From an uncultured Acetatifactor sp. (GTDB lineage: Bacteria; Bacillota; Clostridia; Lachnospirales; Lachnospiraceae), in the NCBI GenBank assembly GCA_947631615.1, contig CANRLX010000005.1, positions 23,217 to 87,216 of the forward strand: a DNA stretch of 64,000 nucleotides. The letters are read 5' to 3'. Shown here one piece after another: positions 9,354 through 17,453 of the stretch. The notes under the pieces were generated by a model. It searched no databases and was not told the DNA's origin. It saw only the letters and a list, made by a program, of their open reading frames with translations. Within the stretch, counting starts at the first letter, position 1. Each line of letters opens with the position of its first letter. The translations under genes were made by a program, and so were the position numbers.

Positions 9354-10296
9354 CGGCCGACTCCTCACACCCCATCCGCTGGCGGTGCACCTGATTCAGG
9401 CGATACTCGAAATCCCGCTTGTCCTTCGCCGCCATAATCTCTAAGATCATACCGGCAAAAAAGGACTGGATCCCCGCCAGCACCATAAAGCCGCACACGA
9501 TCAGCGTGGGAAACCTGGGCACCAGGCCGGTAGCCAGATAGACGCGGACGATGGGCAGCATCAAAAGCAGCGCCGCAAACACCAGCAGAAAGCACAGACA
9601 TCCAAAAAAGCGCAGCGGCCGGTAATTTTTGTAGAGCTGGATCATCTTGCGGATGACGCGCAGGCCGTCGCTGTAGGTGTTGAGCTTGGACACGCTGCCC
9701 TCCGGACGGTCGCGGTATTCCACCACCACGTTCTCCACCTGCATATTGCAGTTGACCGCGTGAATGGTCATCTCCGTCTCGATCTCAAACCCCTTGGAAA
9801 ACACGGGGAAAGTCTTTACAAACTCATAGCTGAACGCGCGGTAACCCGTCATGATATCCTTGATATCCGACCGGAACAGACTGTTGATGCCAAAGCGCAT
9901 CAGGCTGTTGCCAAAGTTGTGAAAGGGGCGCTTATTCTCGGTGAAATAGGTGGAGGAGAGCCTGTCGCCCACCACCATGTCCGCATGGTGCACCAAAACC
10001 TTGTCCACCATCTCCCTGGCACAGTCCAAAGGATAGGTGTCATCCCCGTCGATCATCAGATAGCATTGGGCGTCGATCTCCCGAAACATCCTGCGGATCA
10101 CGTTTCCCTTTCCCTGTTTAAACTCTCTGCGGATCACCGCGCCTGCCTCCGACGCCCGCGGGACGGTCCGGTCCGTAGAATTATTGTCGTACACATACAC
10201 CACCGCCTCCGGCAGCGCATACTTCACATCACGCACCACCTTGCCAATGGTCTGCTCTTCATTAAAACAGGGAATCAATACCGCAATCCTATCCAT
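9340..10296 (-). CDS. GT2 glycosyltransferase with C-terminal TM pair
   Basis: This is a 318-residue DPM1/GtrB-like GT2. AVLIPCFNEEQTIGKVV opens the GT-A fold, VYVYDNNSTDRT follows, and MIDGDDTYPLD supplies the D-x-D metal site at about residues 78-88. GYRAFSYEFVKTFP is typical of polyprenol-phosphate glycosyltransferases. Two C-terminal membrane segments lie at about residues 229-249 and 263-285. It is the first gene of the minus-strand cluster that runs to base 1, and it diverges from the plus-strand gene at 10484. Confidence 0.9.
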   Translation of the reverse strand: MDRIAVLIPCFNEEQTIGKVVRDVKYALPEAVVYVYDNNSTDRTVPRASEAGAVIRREFKQGKGNVIRRMFREIDAQCYLMIDGDDTYPLDCAREMVDKVLVHHADMVVGDRLSSTYFTENKRPFHNFGNSLMRFGINSLFRSDIKDIMTGYRAFSYEFVKTFPVFSKGFEIETEMTIHAVNCNMQVENVVVEYRDRPEGSVSKLNTYSDGLRVIRKMIQLYKNYRPLRFFGCLCFLLVFAALLLMLPIVRVYLATGLVPRFPTLIVCGFMVLAGIQSFFAGMILEIMAAKDKRDFEYRLNQVHRQRMGCEESADAGE

Positions 10297-10372
10297 TCCG
10301 TGCGCAACCCTTTCCTCTCGCGTTTTTCACTCTTTACTGATTTTTCCATTCTTATTTTTTCTCATTATTTCT

Positions 10373-10381
10373 ATTTTAACA
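10373..10381 (-). promoter_or_regulatory. Candidate extended -10 promoter for the cluster 1-10296
   Basis: On the minus strand the sequence reads TGTTAAAAT, an extended -10 element (TG-N-TAAAAT), with the -10 at 10373-10378. The -35 region is poor. It lies about 75 bases upstream of the start at 10296. Confidence 0.35.
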
Positions 10382-10402
10382 CGATTACCCCCAATCATCT
10401 AC

Positions 10403-10431
10403 TGTTTTTATGAAATATTTTGTGATATAAT
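10403..10431 (+). promoter_or_regulatory. Candidate promoter for 10484-13553
   Basis: An extended -10 (TGATATAAT, with TATAAT at 10426-10431) lies about 50 bases before the start codon at 10484. The matching -35 at 10403-10408 (TGTTTT) is weak. With the minus-strand element at 10373 it makes a divergent promoter region. Confidence 0.5.
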
Positions 10432-10483
10432 TTGTGGTATCAGGTGATATGGTGAAAAGAAATTTTTTGGAAGGGAGCTTTCT

Positions 10484-12079
10484 ATGACCGCCTTTTTCCG
10501 GAATGTATACCGCGCGGCCTGCCGCTTTATCCGAATCCTTGCCCCGCTCTTTACGGCGCTTTTGTTTTTGAGCGCCTTTTTTTCCACCTGCTACGCGGAG
10601 GACATGACCACGCAGAAGGTCCTCACCCGTTTGGACAACCCTTTGGTCAGCCTTGCGGGGGGCGCCCTCTTTCTGCTCTTCCTTCTTGGGGTCAGCGGCT
10701 TTGTCTGCCAAAAACCGCGCAGACGCCTCCCTGTCCTGCTTGGGCTGGTGCTCCTTGCGTATGTGCTCGGCGGCTGCATTTTGATTTTGTTTAGCAGGAC
10801 GGTGCCGGCGGCGGACGCGCTCTCCGTCTACCGCGCGGCGGAATGTCTGGCAAACAATGACACCTCTGTCATACATCCCACGGACTCGTATCTCTCCTAT
10901 TACCCCCAGCAGATCGGGCTGGTGTCCTTCTACGAGCCCCTGATCCGCCTTTGGAACCGGATCCCCATAGACTTCCCCGCCTACCATTTCCTCAAGGGGA
11001 TCTACGTCCTTCTGGTCTGTGCCATCGTTTTTTGTCAGTACCGGACGGTGCATCTTCTCTGGGAAAACGAGCGCGCGGACTGCCTGTATCTGCTCCTTGC
11101 GGGGACCAATCTCCCGCTGCTTCTCTACTCTTCCTTTGTGTACGGGGAGATCCCTTCCTTTGCCGCCTTTTCCGCAGGCGCTTTCTTTCTGCTCAAACTG
11201 TTGAAGTGCAAAGCGGATGTGCCGCGCGGCCAAAAATGGTTTTACGCGGCGGCAGCCCTTCTGTTTCTGTCCGCCAGCGTCCTGCTCCGCAAAAATTCTC
11301 TGATCCTGATCATCGCGGCGGTGCTGGTCGTGCTGCTGGAGGCCGTCTCCTCCGGACGATACCGGCTTCTCGTATTTGCGCTCGCCTGCGCGGTGTGCAG
11401 CCTCTCGATCCTACCCCTCGCCAGGGCCTTTTACGAGCGCCGCGCGGACAACACCCTCCGCACCGGCGTGCCCGCTTCGGCCTACTTCGCGATGGGTATG
11501 CAGGAATCCTCCCGGGGAAACGGATGGTACAACGGATTTAACTTTACGCTCTACCAGGAAACCGGCATGGACACAGAGCTCACCAACGAGTACAGCAGGG
11601 CCGCCATTCGGGAGCGCCTTCATTTCTTTGCAGAGCACCCCTCCTACGCCGCCTCCTTCTATCTGCACAAATACCTTTCCCAGTGGGCGGACGGCACCTA
11701 TGCCAGCAGACAGGCGACGCTTGCCACCTTCGGCGGGCGGTCGGAATTTTTTCAAGAATTGTACGAGGGCAGATACAGCCGGTATTTTATCGGCTTCTGC
11801 AACCTCTATCAAACTATTCTGTATCTGGGAGCGCTGCTCTTTAGCCTCGCCGCCCTCCCCGTCCGGCGAACCTCCCGGGAGGAAACAAACCCCTCCCAGA
11901 GACTTTTCGTGTACCTGGGGCTGATCGGCGTATTCGGCGGTTTTCTCTTTCATATGATCTGGGAGGCAAACAGCCGCTATATCTTCCTGTACGGACTGCT
12001 CCTGCTGCCTTATGCGGCACAGGGGATCAGCCTGTGCAGACTGCCTGAGAATAGGAGTAAAACAAAGTATGAAAAGTAA
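10484..12079 (+). CDS. Polytopic membrane protein, probable glycosyltransferase-like
   Basis: This is a 531-residue protein with about ten hydrophobic segments, beginning with an amphipathic MTAFFRNVYRAACRF and a first helix at residues 20-36. Features such as VPAADALSVYRAAECLANND and the long extracytoplasmic loop with ACFAMGM-like text (residues 330-350) resemble bacterial GT-C-type membrane proteins, but no catalytic motif is certain. The ATG at 10484 has GGAAGGGAG upstream. It overlaps the SGNH gene by 11 bases, so the two form one plus-strand unit against a minus-strand background. Confidence 0.7.
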   Translation: MTAFFRNVYRAACRFIRILAPLFTALLFLSAFFSTCYAEDMTTQKVLTRLDNPLVSLAGGALFLLFLLGVSGFVCQKPRRRLPVLLGLVLLAYVLGGCILILFSRTVPAADALSVYRAAECLANNDTSVIHPTDSYLSYYPQQIGLVSFYEPLIRLWNRIPIDFPAYHFLKGIYVLLVCAIVFCQYRTVHLLWENERADCLYLLLAGTNLPLLLYSSFVYGEIPSFAAFSAGAFFLLKLLKCKADVPRGQKWFYAAAALLFLSASVLLRKNSLILIIAAVLVVLLEAVSSGRYRLLVFALACAVCSLSILPLARAFYERRADNTLRTGVPASAYFAMGMQESSRGNGWYNGFNFTLYQETGMDTELTNEYSRAAIRERLHFFAEHPSYAASFYLHKYLSQWADGTYASRQATLATFGGRSEFFQELYEGRYSRYFIGFCNLYQTILYLGALLFSLAALPVRRTSREETNPSQRLFVYLGLIGVFGGFLFHMIWEANSRYIFLYGLLLLPYAAQGISLCRLPENRSKTKYEK

Positions 12080-13553
12080 ACAAAAAAGCTGGAAGAAAAC
12101 CAAACTCAAAACCGGGCTGATCCTTTGCGGCCTGCTGTGTGCGGCTGTGGGGCTGATCGTCCTTTTGGTGTTTGACAGGCGGGCCCATCACTTCCGCTCG
12201 GACGAAACGCGCCAGGCGGATATCGCCGCTTTAAACGGCGGCAATTACGACGGTCTCCTGCTGTCCATGTATGCGCCGGAAACCTTTGACGCGGAATGTT
12301 TCTCCCTTTTCCGCGCCATATCCGTCATGCGGGCAGACCACACCTTCACCAATCTTTCCGATATCGGCGATTATCTGGAGAAAGGGTTTTCCCAAAACAT
12401 CAGTCTGGCGAACGTCTACATCGGCCTGGATCCCTACGTGATCAGCGGCTTCTACGGGCACCACACCTCCCTCTATATGCGCGATTACGCCAAATATCTG
12501 ACGGAGTATGCCATCAAGTACCCAGACACCACCTTTGAGCTCCTGCTGCCCTGTTACTCCCTGGATTATCTGCGCACTCTGTCCGACCGGCAGTACGCGG
12601 AGCTTATCACCTCCTACCGCAACCTGGTCAACCTGTACATTCCGTACAGCAATGTGATCATTTACTTTTTGGGATACGAGGAATGGCTGATCGCCAATCC
12701 CGGAAACTATGCGGATTACAACGCGTGTTCCGCCGAGGTGAACCAGACGATCCTGGCGTACACCTTTCGGGATGAGAATTACCGGCTGGCTCCCAACAAT
12801 ATGGAGGAGCGTTTTCAGCGGATGACGGATCTGGTGCAGGCGCCCCCCGTGGATTATCCGGATTACTCGGACTACTCCATCGTCTTCTTCGGGGACAGCG
12901 TGATCGGCAACTTCCAAGACTCTCTCTCCATCCCGGGCGTCGTGGCCGGACTCAGCGGCGCCCACACCTACAATCTGGGGCTGGGCGGGACCAGCGCCTG
13001 CGGCAACCGGAATCCCGCGGTTCCTACGCTGAACACCATCGTGGACGACTTTCTTGCGGGCGACGGAAGCGCCTATGATGAGACGGACAGTCCCCGCTCG
13101 GGAATAGAAGCCTTTGAGCGGGAGCACACGGATCAGCTGTGTTTCCTGATCAACTATGGCCTCAACGATTACTTTTTCGGTATGCCGATCTCCTCCGACG
13201 ACCCTCTCGACCCCCTCACCTTCCAGGGGGGCATCCGCCTGGCGGTGGGCAAGCTTCGGGCGGCCTACCCGGACTGCCGCATCATCCTGGCCACCCCCAA
13301 CTTCACTTCCTACTACGCTTACGGCCGCAGGATCAACAGCGCTTCGGGCGGCCGCCTGACCGATTATGTGGACGCCGTGCTCGCGCTGGCAGAGGAGCTG
13401 GACACCGACTGCATGAACAATTATGAGGAGTTTGGGATCGACCGCAAAAACCACGGGGAATATCTGGTGGACGGCTGCCACCCCAACGTACTTTTGCGAT
13501 ATATTTATGGACAGCACATCCTCCAAAAGCTCTCGGATATGCTGTCCACATAA
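12069..13553 (+). CDS. Membrane-anchored SGNH/GDSL-type hydrolase or O-acetyltransferase
   Basis: This is a protein of about 494 residues with one N-terminal transmembrane helix (about 14-35) and an extracytoplasmic body. The C-terminal half is an SGNH domain: FFGDSVIG holds the nucleophile Ser277, LGLGGTSA is block II, INYGLNDYF gives block III Asn366, and DGCHPN gives the Asp468/His471 pair. The catalytic set looks complete. Such proteins remove or transfer acyl groups on exported polysaccharide. The start ATG at 12069 has GGAG at 12053 and overlaps the upstream membrane gene. Its stop abuts the stop of the convergent dehydratase gene with no gap. Confidence 0.8.
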   Translation: MKSKQKSWKKTKLKTGLILCGLLCAAVGLIVLLVFDRRAHHFRSDETRQADIAALNGGNYDGLLLSMYAPETFDAECFSLFRAISVMRADHTFTNLSDIGDYLEKGFSQNISLANVYIGLDPYVISGFYGHHTSLYMRDYAKYLTEYAIKYPDTTFELLLPCYSLDYLRTLSDRQYAELITSYRNLVNLYIPYSNVIIYFLGYEEWLIANPGNYADYNACSAEVNQTILAYTFRDENYRLAPNNMEERFQRMTDLVQAPPVDYPDYSDYSIVFFGDSVIGNFQDSLSIPGVVAGLSGAHTYNLGLGGTSACGNRNPAVPTLNTIVDDFLAGDGSAYDETDSPRSGIEAFEREHTDQLCFLINYGLNDYFFGMPISSDDPLDPLTFQGGIRLAVGKLRAAYPDCRIILATPNFTSYYAYGRRINSASGGRLTDYVDAVLALAEELDTDCMNNYEEFGIDRKNHGEYLVDGCHPNVLLRYIYGQHILQKLSDMLST

Positions 13554-14546
13554 TCAATGAATATCCACTTCCTTCAGGCGCTCCCGTATCTCCTCCACGG
13601 TCAGCCACCAGGTATTGTTGCCGGAGCTGTAGGAAAAGCCCTCCGGCACCGGCTTGCCCGTGGGCTTCGCCTTCTTGCTCTCGCTCCAGACCATCTGGGG
13701 ATAAATGATGAAATGCTTGTCATACTCGTAGGTGTTCGGGGAATCCTCCACCGTCACCATGATCTCATGCAGCTTCTCCCCCTCGCGGATCCCCACCTCC
13801 GTAGTCTCACAGCCCGGCAGCATGGCCTCCGCCAGATCCGTGATCTTAAAGGACGGGATCTTGGAGATAAAGGTCTCGCCGCCCCTTGCCTCCTCCAGAG
13901 CCTTAATCACCAGCTCCACACCCTCGCGGAGACTGATCCAGAAACGGGTCATGCGGTAATCCGTGATGGGCAGTGTGGTCACGCCCTCCTGGATCATATT
14001 CTGGAAGAAGGGGATCACGGACCCTCGGCTTCCCGCCACATTTCCGTAGCGCACAATGGAGAAGCTGATATCCTTTGCGCCCGCGTAGGCGTTGGCCGCA
14101 ATAAAGAGCTTGTCCGACACCAGCTTGGTCCCTCCGTACAGATTCACAGGATTCACCGCTTTATCCGTGGAAAGCGCCACAACCTTTTTGACGCCCGTGT
14201 CCAGGCAGGCGTCGATCACATTCTGCGCCCCGTTGATATTGGTCTTGATCGCCTCGGCAGGGTTGTACTCGCAGGCGGGCACCTGCTTTAACGCCGCCGC
14301 GTGCACCACATAGTCCACTCCCTCCAGAGCCCTTTTCAACCGCTCCTTGTCCCGCACATCGCCGATAAAGAAGCGCAGCCTGGACGCATACTCCTTAAAT
14401 TCATTCTGCATGAGGAATTGTTTAAACTCATCCCTGGAGTAGATAATGATCTTCTTCGGCTCATAGTGCTCCAGCACATACCTGGTGAACGCCTTTCCGA
14501 AGCTGCCGGTTCCACCGGTGATCAAAACCGATTTATTGTTTAACAT
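13554..14546 (-). CDS. UDP-GlcNAc 4,6-dehydratase (PseB/CapE-type SDR)
   Basis: This is a 330-residue extended SDR of the polysaccharide biosynthesis (CapD/PseB) family. The NAD(P) motif is GGTGSFG at residues 11-17, the catalytic dyad is Tyr137/Lys141 in YGGTK, and STDKAVNP precedes it. Family members dehydrate UDP-GlcNAc to a 4-keto-6-deoxy sugar. PseB inverts C5 for pseudaminic acid and CapE feeds L-FucNAc; the sequence alone does not separate these, and no other pseudaminate gene is in the window. AGAGAGG precedes the ATG. It is convergent with, and directly abuts, the SGNH gene. Confidence 0.85.
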   Translation of the reverse strand: MLNNKSVLITGGTGSFGKAFTRYVLEHYEPKKIIIYSRDEFKQFLMQNEFKEYASRLRFFIGDVRDKERLKRALEGVDYVVHAAALKQVPACEYNPAEAIKTNINGAQNVIDACLDTGVKKVVALSTDKAVNPVNLYGGTKLVSDKLFIAANAYAGAKDISFSIVRYGNVAGSRGSVIPFFQNMIQEGVTTLPITDYRMTRFWISLREGVELVIKALEEARGGETFISKIPSFKITDLAEAMLPGCETTEVGIREGEKLHEIMVTVEDSPNTYEYDKHFIIYPQMVWSESKKAKPTGKPVPEGFSYSSGNNTWWLTVEEIRERLKEVDIH

Positions 14547-14597
14547 AATGACCTCTCTTTCACGCCTGCCGGTATCTTTTCGTACTATAATACACCA

Positions 14598-14626
14598 ATC
14601 ATACCATACCAGGGGAAAAATTGCAA
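14598..14626 (-). promoter_or_regulatory. Sigma-A promoter of the 4,6-dehydratase gene
   Basis: The minus strand reads TTGCAA (14621-14626), a 17-base spacer ending in TGG, then TATGAT (14598-14603), giving an extended -10. The start codon is about 52 bases downstream, at 14546. Confidence 0.7.
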
Positions 14627-14645
14627 ATATGCAGATGGTTCCTCC

Positions 14646-15953
14646 TTATTGTCCCCAGTCATAAAGCTTCCATGTATCATCGGTTTCGTCAAATACAAGC
14701 GTAAACCCCCATATCACCTTCCTCCCTTCCCTTTTTAAAATTCCTTCCAAATGTATCATTTCCTTTTCCGGTAACTGGTATTGTTCCTTATATATTTTTT
14801 CATAATAATTTGACGTGTTCGGGAAATAACGGATCTCACATAAATCACATTGCATATCTGAAAAATTCGTCACATCACTCAGCGGACCGGTTTTATCAAT
14901 ATAACGCAAGACCCTCTGCTCATCCCCTTGATATACCGCATCCATCATGTGGACAACCTCTTCCTTGGCCTGTTTGATTTCCCATTTCGTAAATCCATTC
15001 CTGTCCGGCTTTAAATAGAAATCCGCAACCGACAGGACACAGACCATCACCAGGATCCCCAAAATAAATGACATACACACGGACTTTTTCACGTTCAGCC
15101 TGTAGTTCAGGATGCGGTCAACTCTTCTCATAACCTGTTCCTTGCTAAAGTTCAAAGAAACCTTAATGCCTGATTGATGTCCATTCACGATTGCATAATG
15201 TAATGTATATTCTTTTGGATTTACACTTTTGCTCTTAATCACCTCATAATCACATCTGGTTTCCATATCCTCTCGCAATGCCCGCAAAAAAATTTTTTCA
15301 TAGTATGGCAAAAACCAATACACACAGCTCATGATATCCATTAGCAATAGCAGCAAATGGTGTTTTCGGATAATGTGGTTTTTTTCATGCAGCAAAATAC
15401 TATGATATATATCACCGACACTAAATTCCTTTGGCACATAAATAGCAGGTTTTATTCCATATACCATAGGGCCTATATCCTCTGTAATCCATACATTAAC
15501 TTTATTTTTGCCTACGGAAATACAGGAGTGCACGCCGATACATTGTTCTTTGATTCTTTTTCGGATACTTATTGTTCGGAGTATTTTTATGATCGCACGG
15601 AGCAAGAATCCTGCCATCCATATCATCAAACAGATTTCCGCAAGACCATTTTTTGTCGCTTCTTTTTGTAAGATGCTTGAATCCTGTTGATTCTCCAACA
15701 CAGCCTCTAATTCCAAATATTCTTTTTGCCTGCTGCCAGATATCGTTTTCACTTCGCCTATGTCATTCACATCGTCCATAGCAGCTCCCATGTGGGCAGC
15801 TAAAGACAGTGGAAACAATGAAATAACAAAGAAAACGATCCAATATGCTGTTACTACCTGCGGATGAATTTTATCTCCATTCGTTCGGCGGACAAGCATG
15901 ATAATACATCCCATCCATGTAACACCTATGATATTCCACAATATCTCTGACAT
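14646..15953 (-). CDS. BlaR1/MecR1-family M56 membrane metallopeptidase
   Basis: This is a 435-residue protein with N-terminal membrane helices at about 4-22, 34-54 and 105-125, then the peptidase motif HEKNH (His189, Glu190, His193) and EDMETRCDYEV downstream, as in M56 sensor peptidases. A fourth helix at about 285-303 leads to a roughly 120-residue external domain ending LYDWGQ. That domain is not the penicillin-binding sensor of BlaR1, so the signal is probably something other than a beta-lactam. It lies 32 bases after its BlaI-type repressor gene and should cleave that repressor on induction. It is AT-richer than its neighbours. Confidence 0.85.
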   Translation of the reverse strand: MSEILWNIIGVTWMGCIIMLVRRTNGDKIHPQVVTAYWIVFFVISLFPLSLAAHMGAAMDDVNDIGEVKTISGSRQKEYLELEAVLENQQDSSILQKEATKNGLAEICLMIWMAGFLLRAIIKILRTISIRKRIKEQCIGVHSCISVGKNKVNVWITEDIGPMVYGIKPAIYVPKEFSVGDIYHSILLHEKNHIIRKHHLLLLLMDIMSCVYWFLPYYEKIFLRALREDMETRCDYEVIKSKSVNPKEYTLHYAIVNGHQSGIKVSLNFSKEQVMRRVDRILNYRLNVKKSVCMSFILGILVMVCVLSVADFYLKPDRNGFTKWEIKQAKEEVVHMMDAVYQGDEQRVLRYIDKTGPLSDVTNFSDMQCDLCEIRYFPNTSNYYEKIYKEQYQLPEKEMIHLEGILKREGRKVIWGFTLVFDETDDTWKLYDWGQ

Positions 15954-15985
15954 ATGCCCCCCTGAATATTCTATTTATAATTATT

Positions 15986-16357
15986 CTATTTATGATTTTT
16001 GATATAATCTAACACACTTTCTAATTCTTCCTGTGTAATTTTTTCATTTTCAGCAAAACTCAATACCGCTTGCTGCCACTGTCCATCATAAAACTTATCG
16101 ATCAGCTCCCCGAGTGCACTTATGCCTCTTTTTTCTCGTGAATGTACGGGCATAAAATATTGTACCTCTTTTTCAATGACGGTAACGCACCCCTTTTTTA
16201 CTAATCTGTTTACAAATGTTTTTATCGTACTGTCGGCCCATTTTTTTTCTTTTTTTACCAGCTCTATGAGCTGCTTCATCGTAATCGGATAATGGTTTTC
16301 AAGAATATTTAATATGATTTCTTCACTCTCAGTAATGGAATGATATGTCCTGCTCAT
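15986..16357 (-). CDS. BlaI/MecI/CopY-family transcriptional repressor
   Basis: This is a 123-residue winged-helix repressor. SEEIILNILENHYPITMKQL and KKWADSTIKTFVNRLVKKG form the DNA-binding fold, followed by the usual VIEKEVQYFMPV wing and a C-terminal dimerisation helix. The start at 16357 has GGAGGAG. It represses its own operon with the M56 peptidase gene. The operator at 16391-16436, with two TACA-N3-TGTA dyads over the promoter, supports this directly. Confidence 0.9.
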   Translation of the reverse strand: MSRTYHSITESEEIILNILENHYPITMKQLIELVKKEKKWADSTIKTFVNRLVKKGCVTVIEKEVQYFMPVHSREKRGISALGELIDKFYDGQWQQAVLSFAENEKITQEELESVLDYIKNHK

Positions 16358-16390
16358 CAGACGGTATCTCCTCCAGCTTTTCGTATCTCC

Positions 16391-16436
16391 AGTTTACAAT
16401 ATGTAACTTATTCTGTCAAGCTACATATTGTAAACT
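16391..16436 (-). promoter_or_regulatory. BlaI-type double operator overlapping the promoter
   Basis: A perfect 15-bp inverted repeat (arms 16391-16405 and 16422-16436, loop 16 bases) contains two TACA-N3-TGTA dyads, at 16395-16405 and 16422-16432. On the minus strand TTGACA (16414-16419), a 17-base spacer and TAAACT (16391-16396) form a near-consensus promoter. One dyad covers the -10 side and the other lies just upstream of the -35, so bound repressor would block polymerase. Confidence 0.85.
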
Positions 16437-16491
16437 GAAATGTAAACACAGAAGTTTCCCTGTTTTTCCTATTTTGAGAGGGTAAAGGCAC

Positions 16492-17314
16492 TCAAACAAA
16501 CCGCACAAATCGTTTCCTCCCGATCTTCAGTACATCCTGGGGGCCCGGACGGGCAATTCCGGCAGCTTTTCCGGTATGGCCTTATGGCTGAAAGCCTCTC
16601 TGTAGTAAGCCTTGGCAGCTTCCACTTCCTCCCGACTGTGGTACAGTCCCGTGACGGTCTCCGCCAGAATCAATTTCACATCTCTGGGATTCACGCCGGT
16701 TGCAAGCTGCTGCCGGATTTCCGCGATTCGGTCTGGGTGTTCGTCCGTCACCAGCTCAAAATAAGTGACAATCAGCTCATCCGGCACCTCCATCAGCTTC
16801 TTAAACATTATCTCCGCGGGTTCATCAATCCCTACATAATTTCCCAGGCTTTTGCTCATCTTCTCTTTTCCGTCCAATCCTACCAAAAGCGGCATAAACA
16901 TAGCCACCTGGGCTTCTTGTCCGTACGCTTTCTGAAGATTTCTGCCCATGAGAATATTGAACGTCTGATCGGTACCGCCCAGCTCCAGATCCGCATGGAT
17001 CACCACAGAATCATAAGCCTGCATCAATGGGTAAAAAGGACCTTAAAAATCTGTTCACAGTAGGTCTGCGCATTTCTTTTCACGGTTTCCTCTGACAAGG
17101 CCGTCCTGCCCTTCACCTTTCCCGTTGGATCACCGATTCTTCCTGTAAAATCGCCGATAATAATTACCACCTTGTGTCCCAGATCCTGCATCTGCCGCAG
17201 CTTCCGCAACGCTACCGTGTGTCCCAGATGAATATCCGGCGCAGAAGGGTCCATACCAAACTTAATCGTCAAAGGCCGCTCCTCCCTGACAGCTCTCTCC
17301 AGCTTTTCCGGCCA
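16492..17314 (-). pseudogene. tyrS: Decayed tyrosyl-tRNA synthetase
   Basis: Three pieces of a class I TyrRS can be read in order. The first (17314-17024) has [15 protein letters not shown], the HIGH-region motif. The second (17027 down to about 16533) has [20 protein letters not shown] and KMSKSLGN, the KMSKS motif. A third short piece in another frame, [14 protein letters not shown], is the end of the S4 domain and stops at 16492. The first 25 or so residues are missing. About 60 residues are lost at the 17027 junction with a frameshift, and most of the S4 domain is lost near 16535. It therefore cannot make a working enzyme; a functional copy must be elsewhere. Confidence 0.88.
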
Positions 17315-17447
17315 TTAAAAAACCCGCCCTTATGAAACCATAAGGACGAGCCGTCATCTCGTGATACCACCTCATTTCGCAGACAACTCACGCTGCCTGC
17401 CTCTTCAAGTACAGCAGGATCTTGTTTAGAAATATTTTTCGATTTCC
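17312..17447 (-). ncRNA. 3' part of a T-box leader (truncated)
   Basis: The minus strand contains GAGGTGGTATCACGAG (17358-17373), matching the T-box antiterminator consensus. It is followed by a terminator hairpin, CCTTATG-gttt-CATAAGG, and a T-run (17318-17349). A GCAGGA/TCCTGC hairpin lies upstream. Stem I with the specifier loop is not there: the stop of the membrane protein gene at 17454 comes too soon. It is the leader of the tyrS remnant and is decayed with it. Confidence 0.8.
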
Positions 17448-17453
17448 TGCGGC

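Noticed and set aside
12231..13526. Long minus-strand open frame opposite the SGNH gene
   Set aside because: The plus-strand gene has a full SGNH catalytic set and a good ribosome binding site; the antisense frame shows no domain.
14646..16357. Beta-lactam resistance regulator blaR1-blaI
   Set aside because: The M56 protein lacks the penicillin-binding sensor domain and no beta-lactamase gene is nearby, so a beta-lactam role is not supported.
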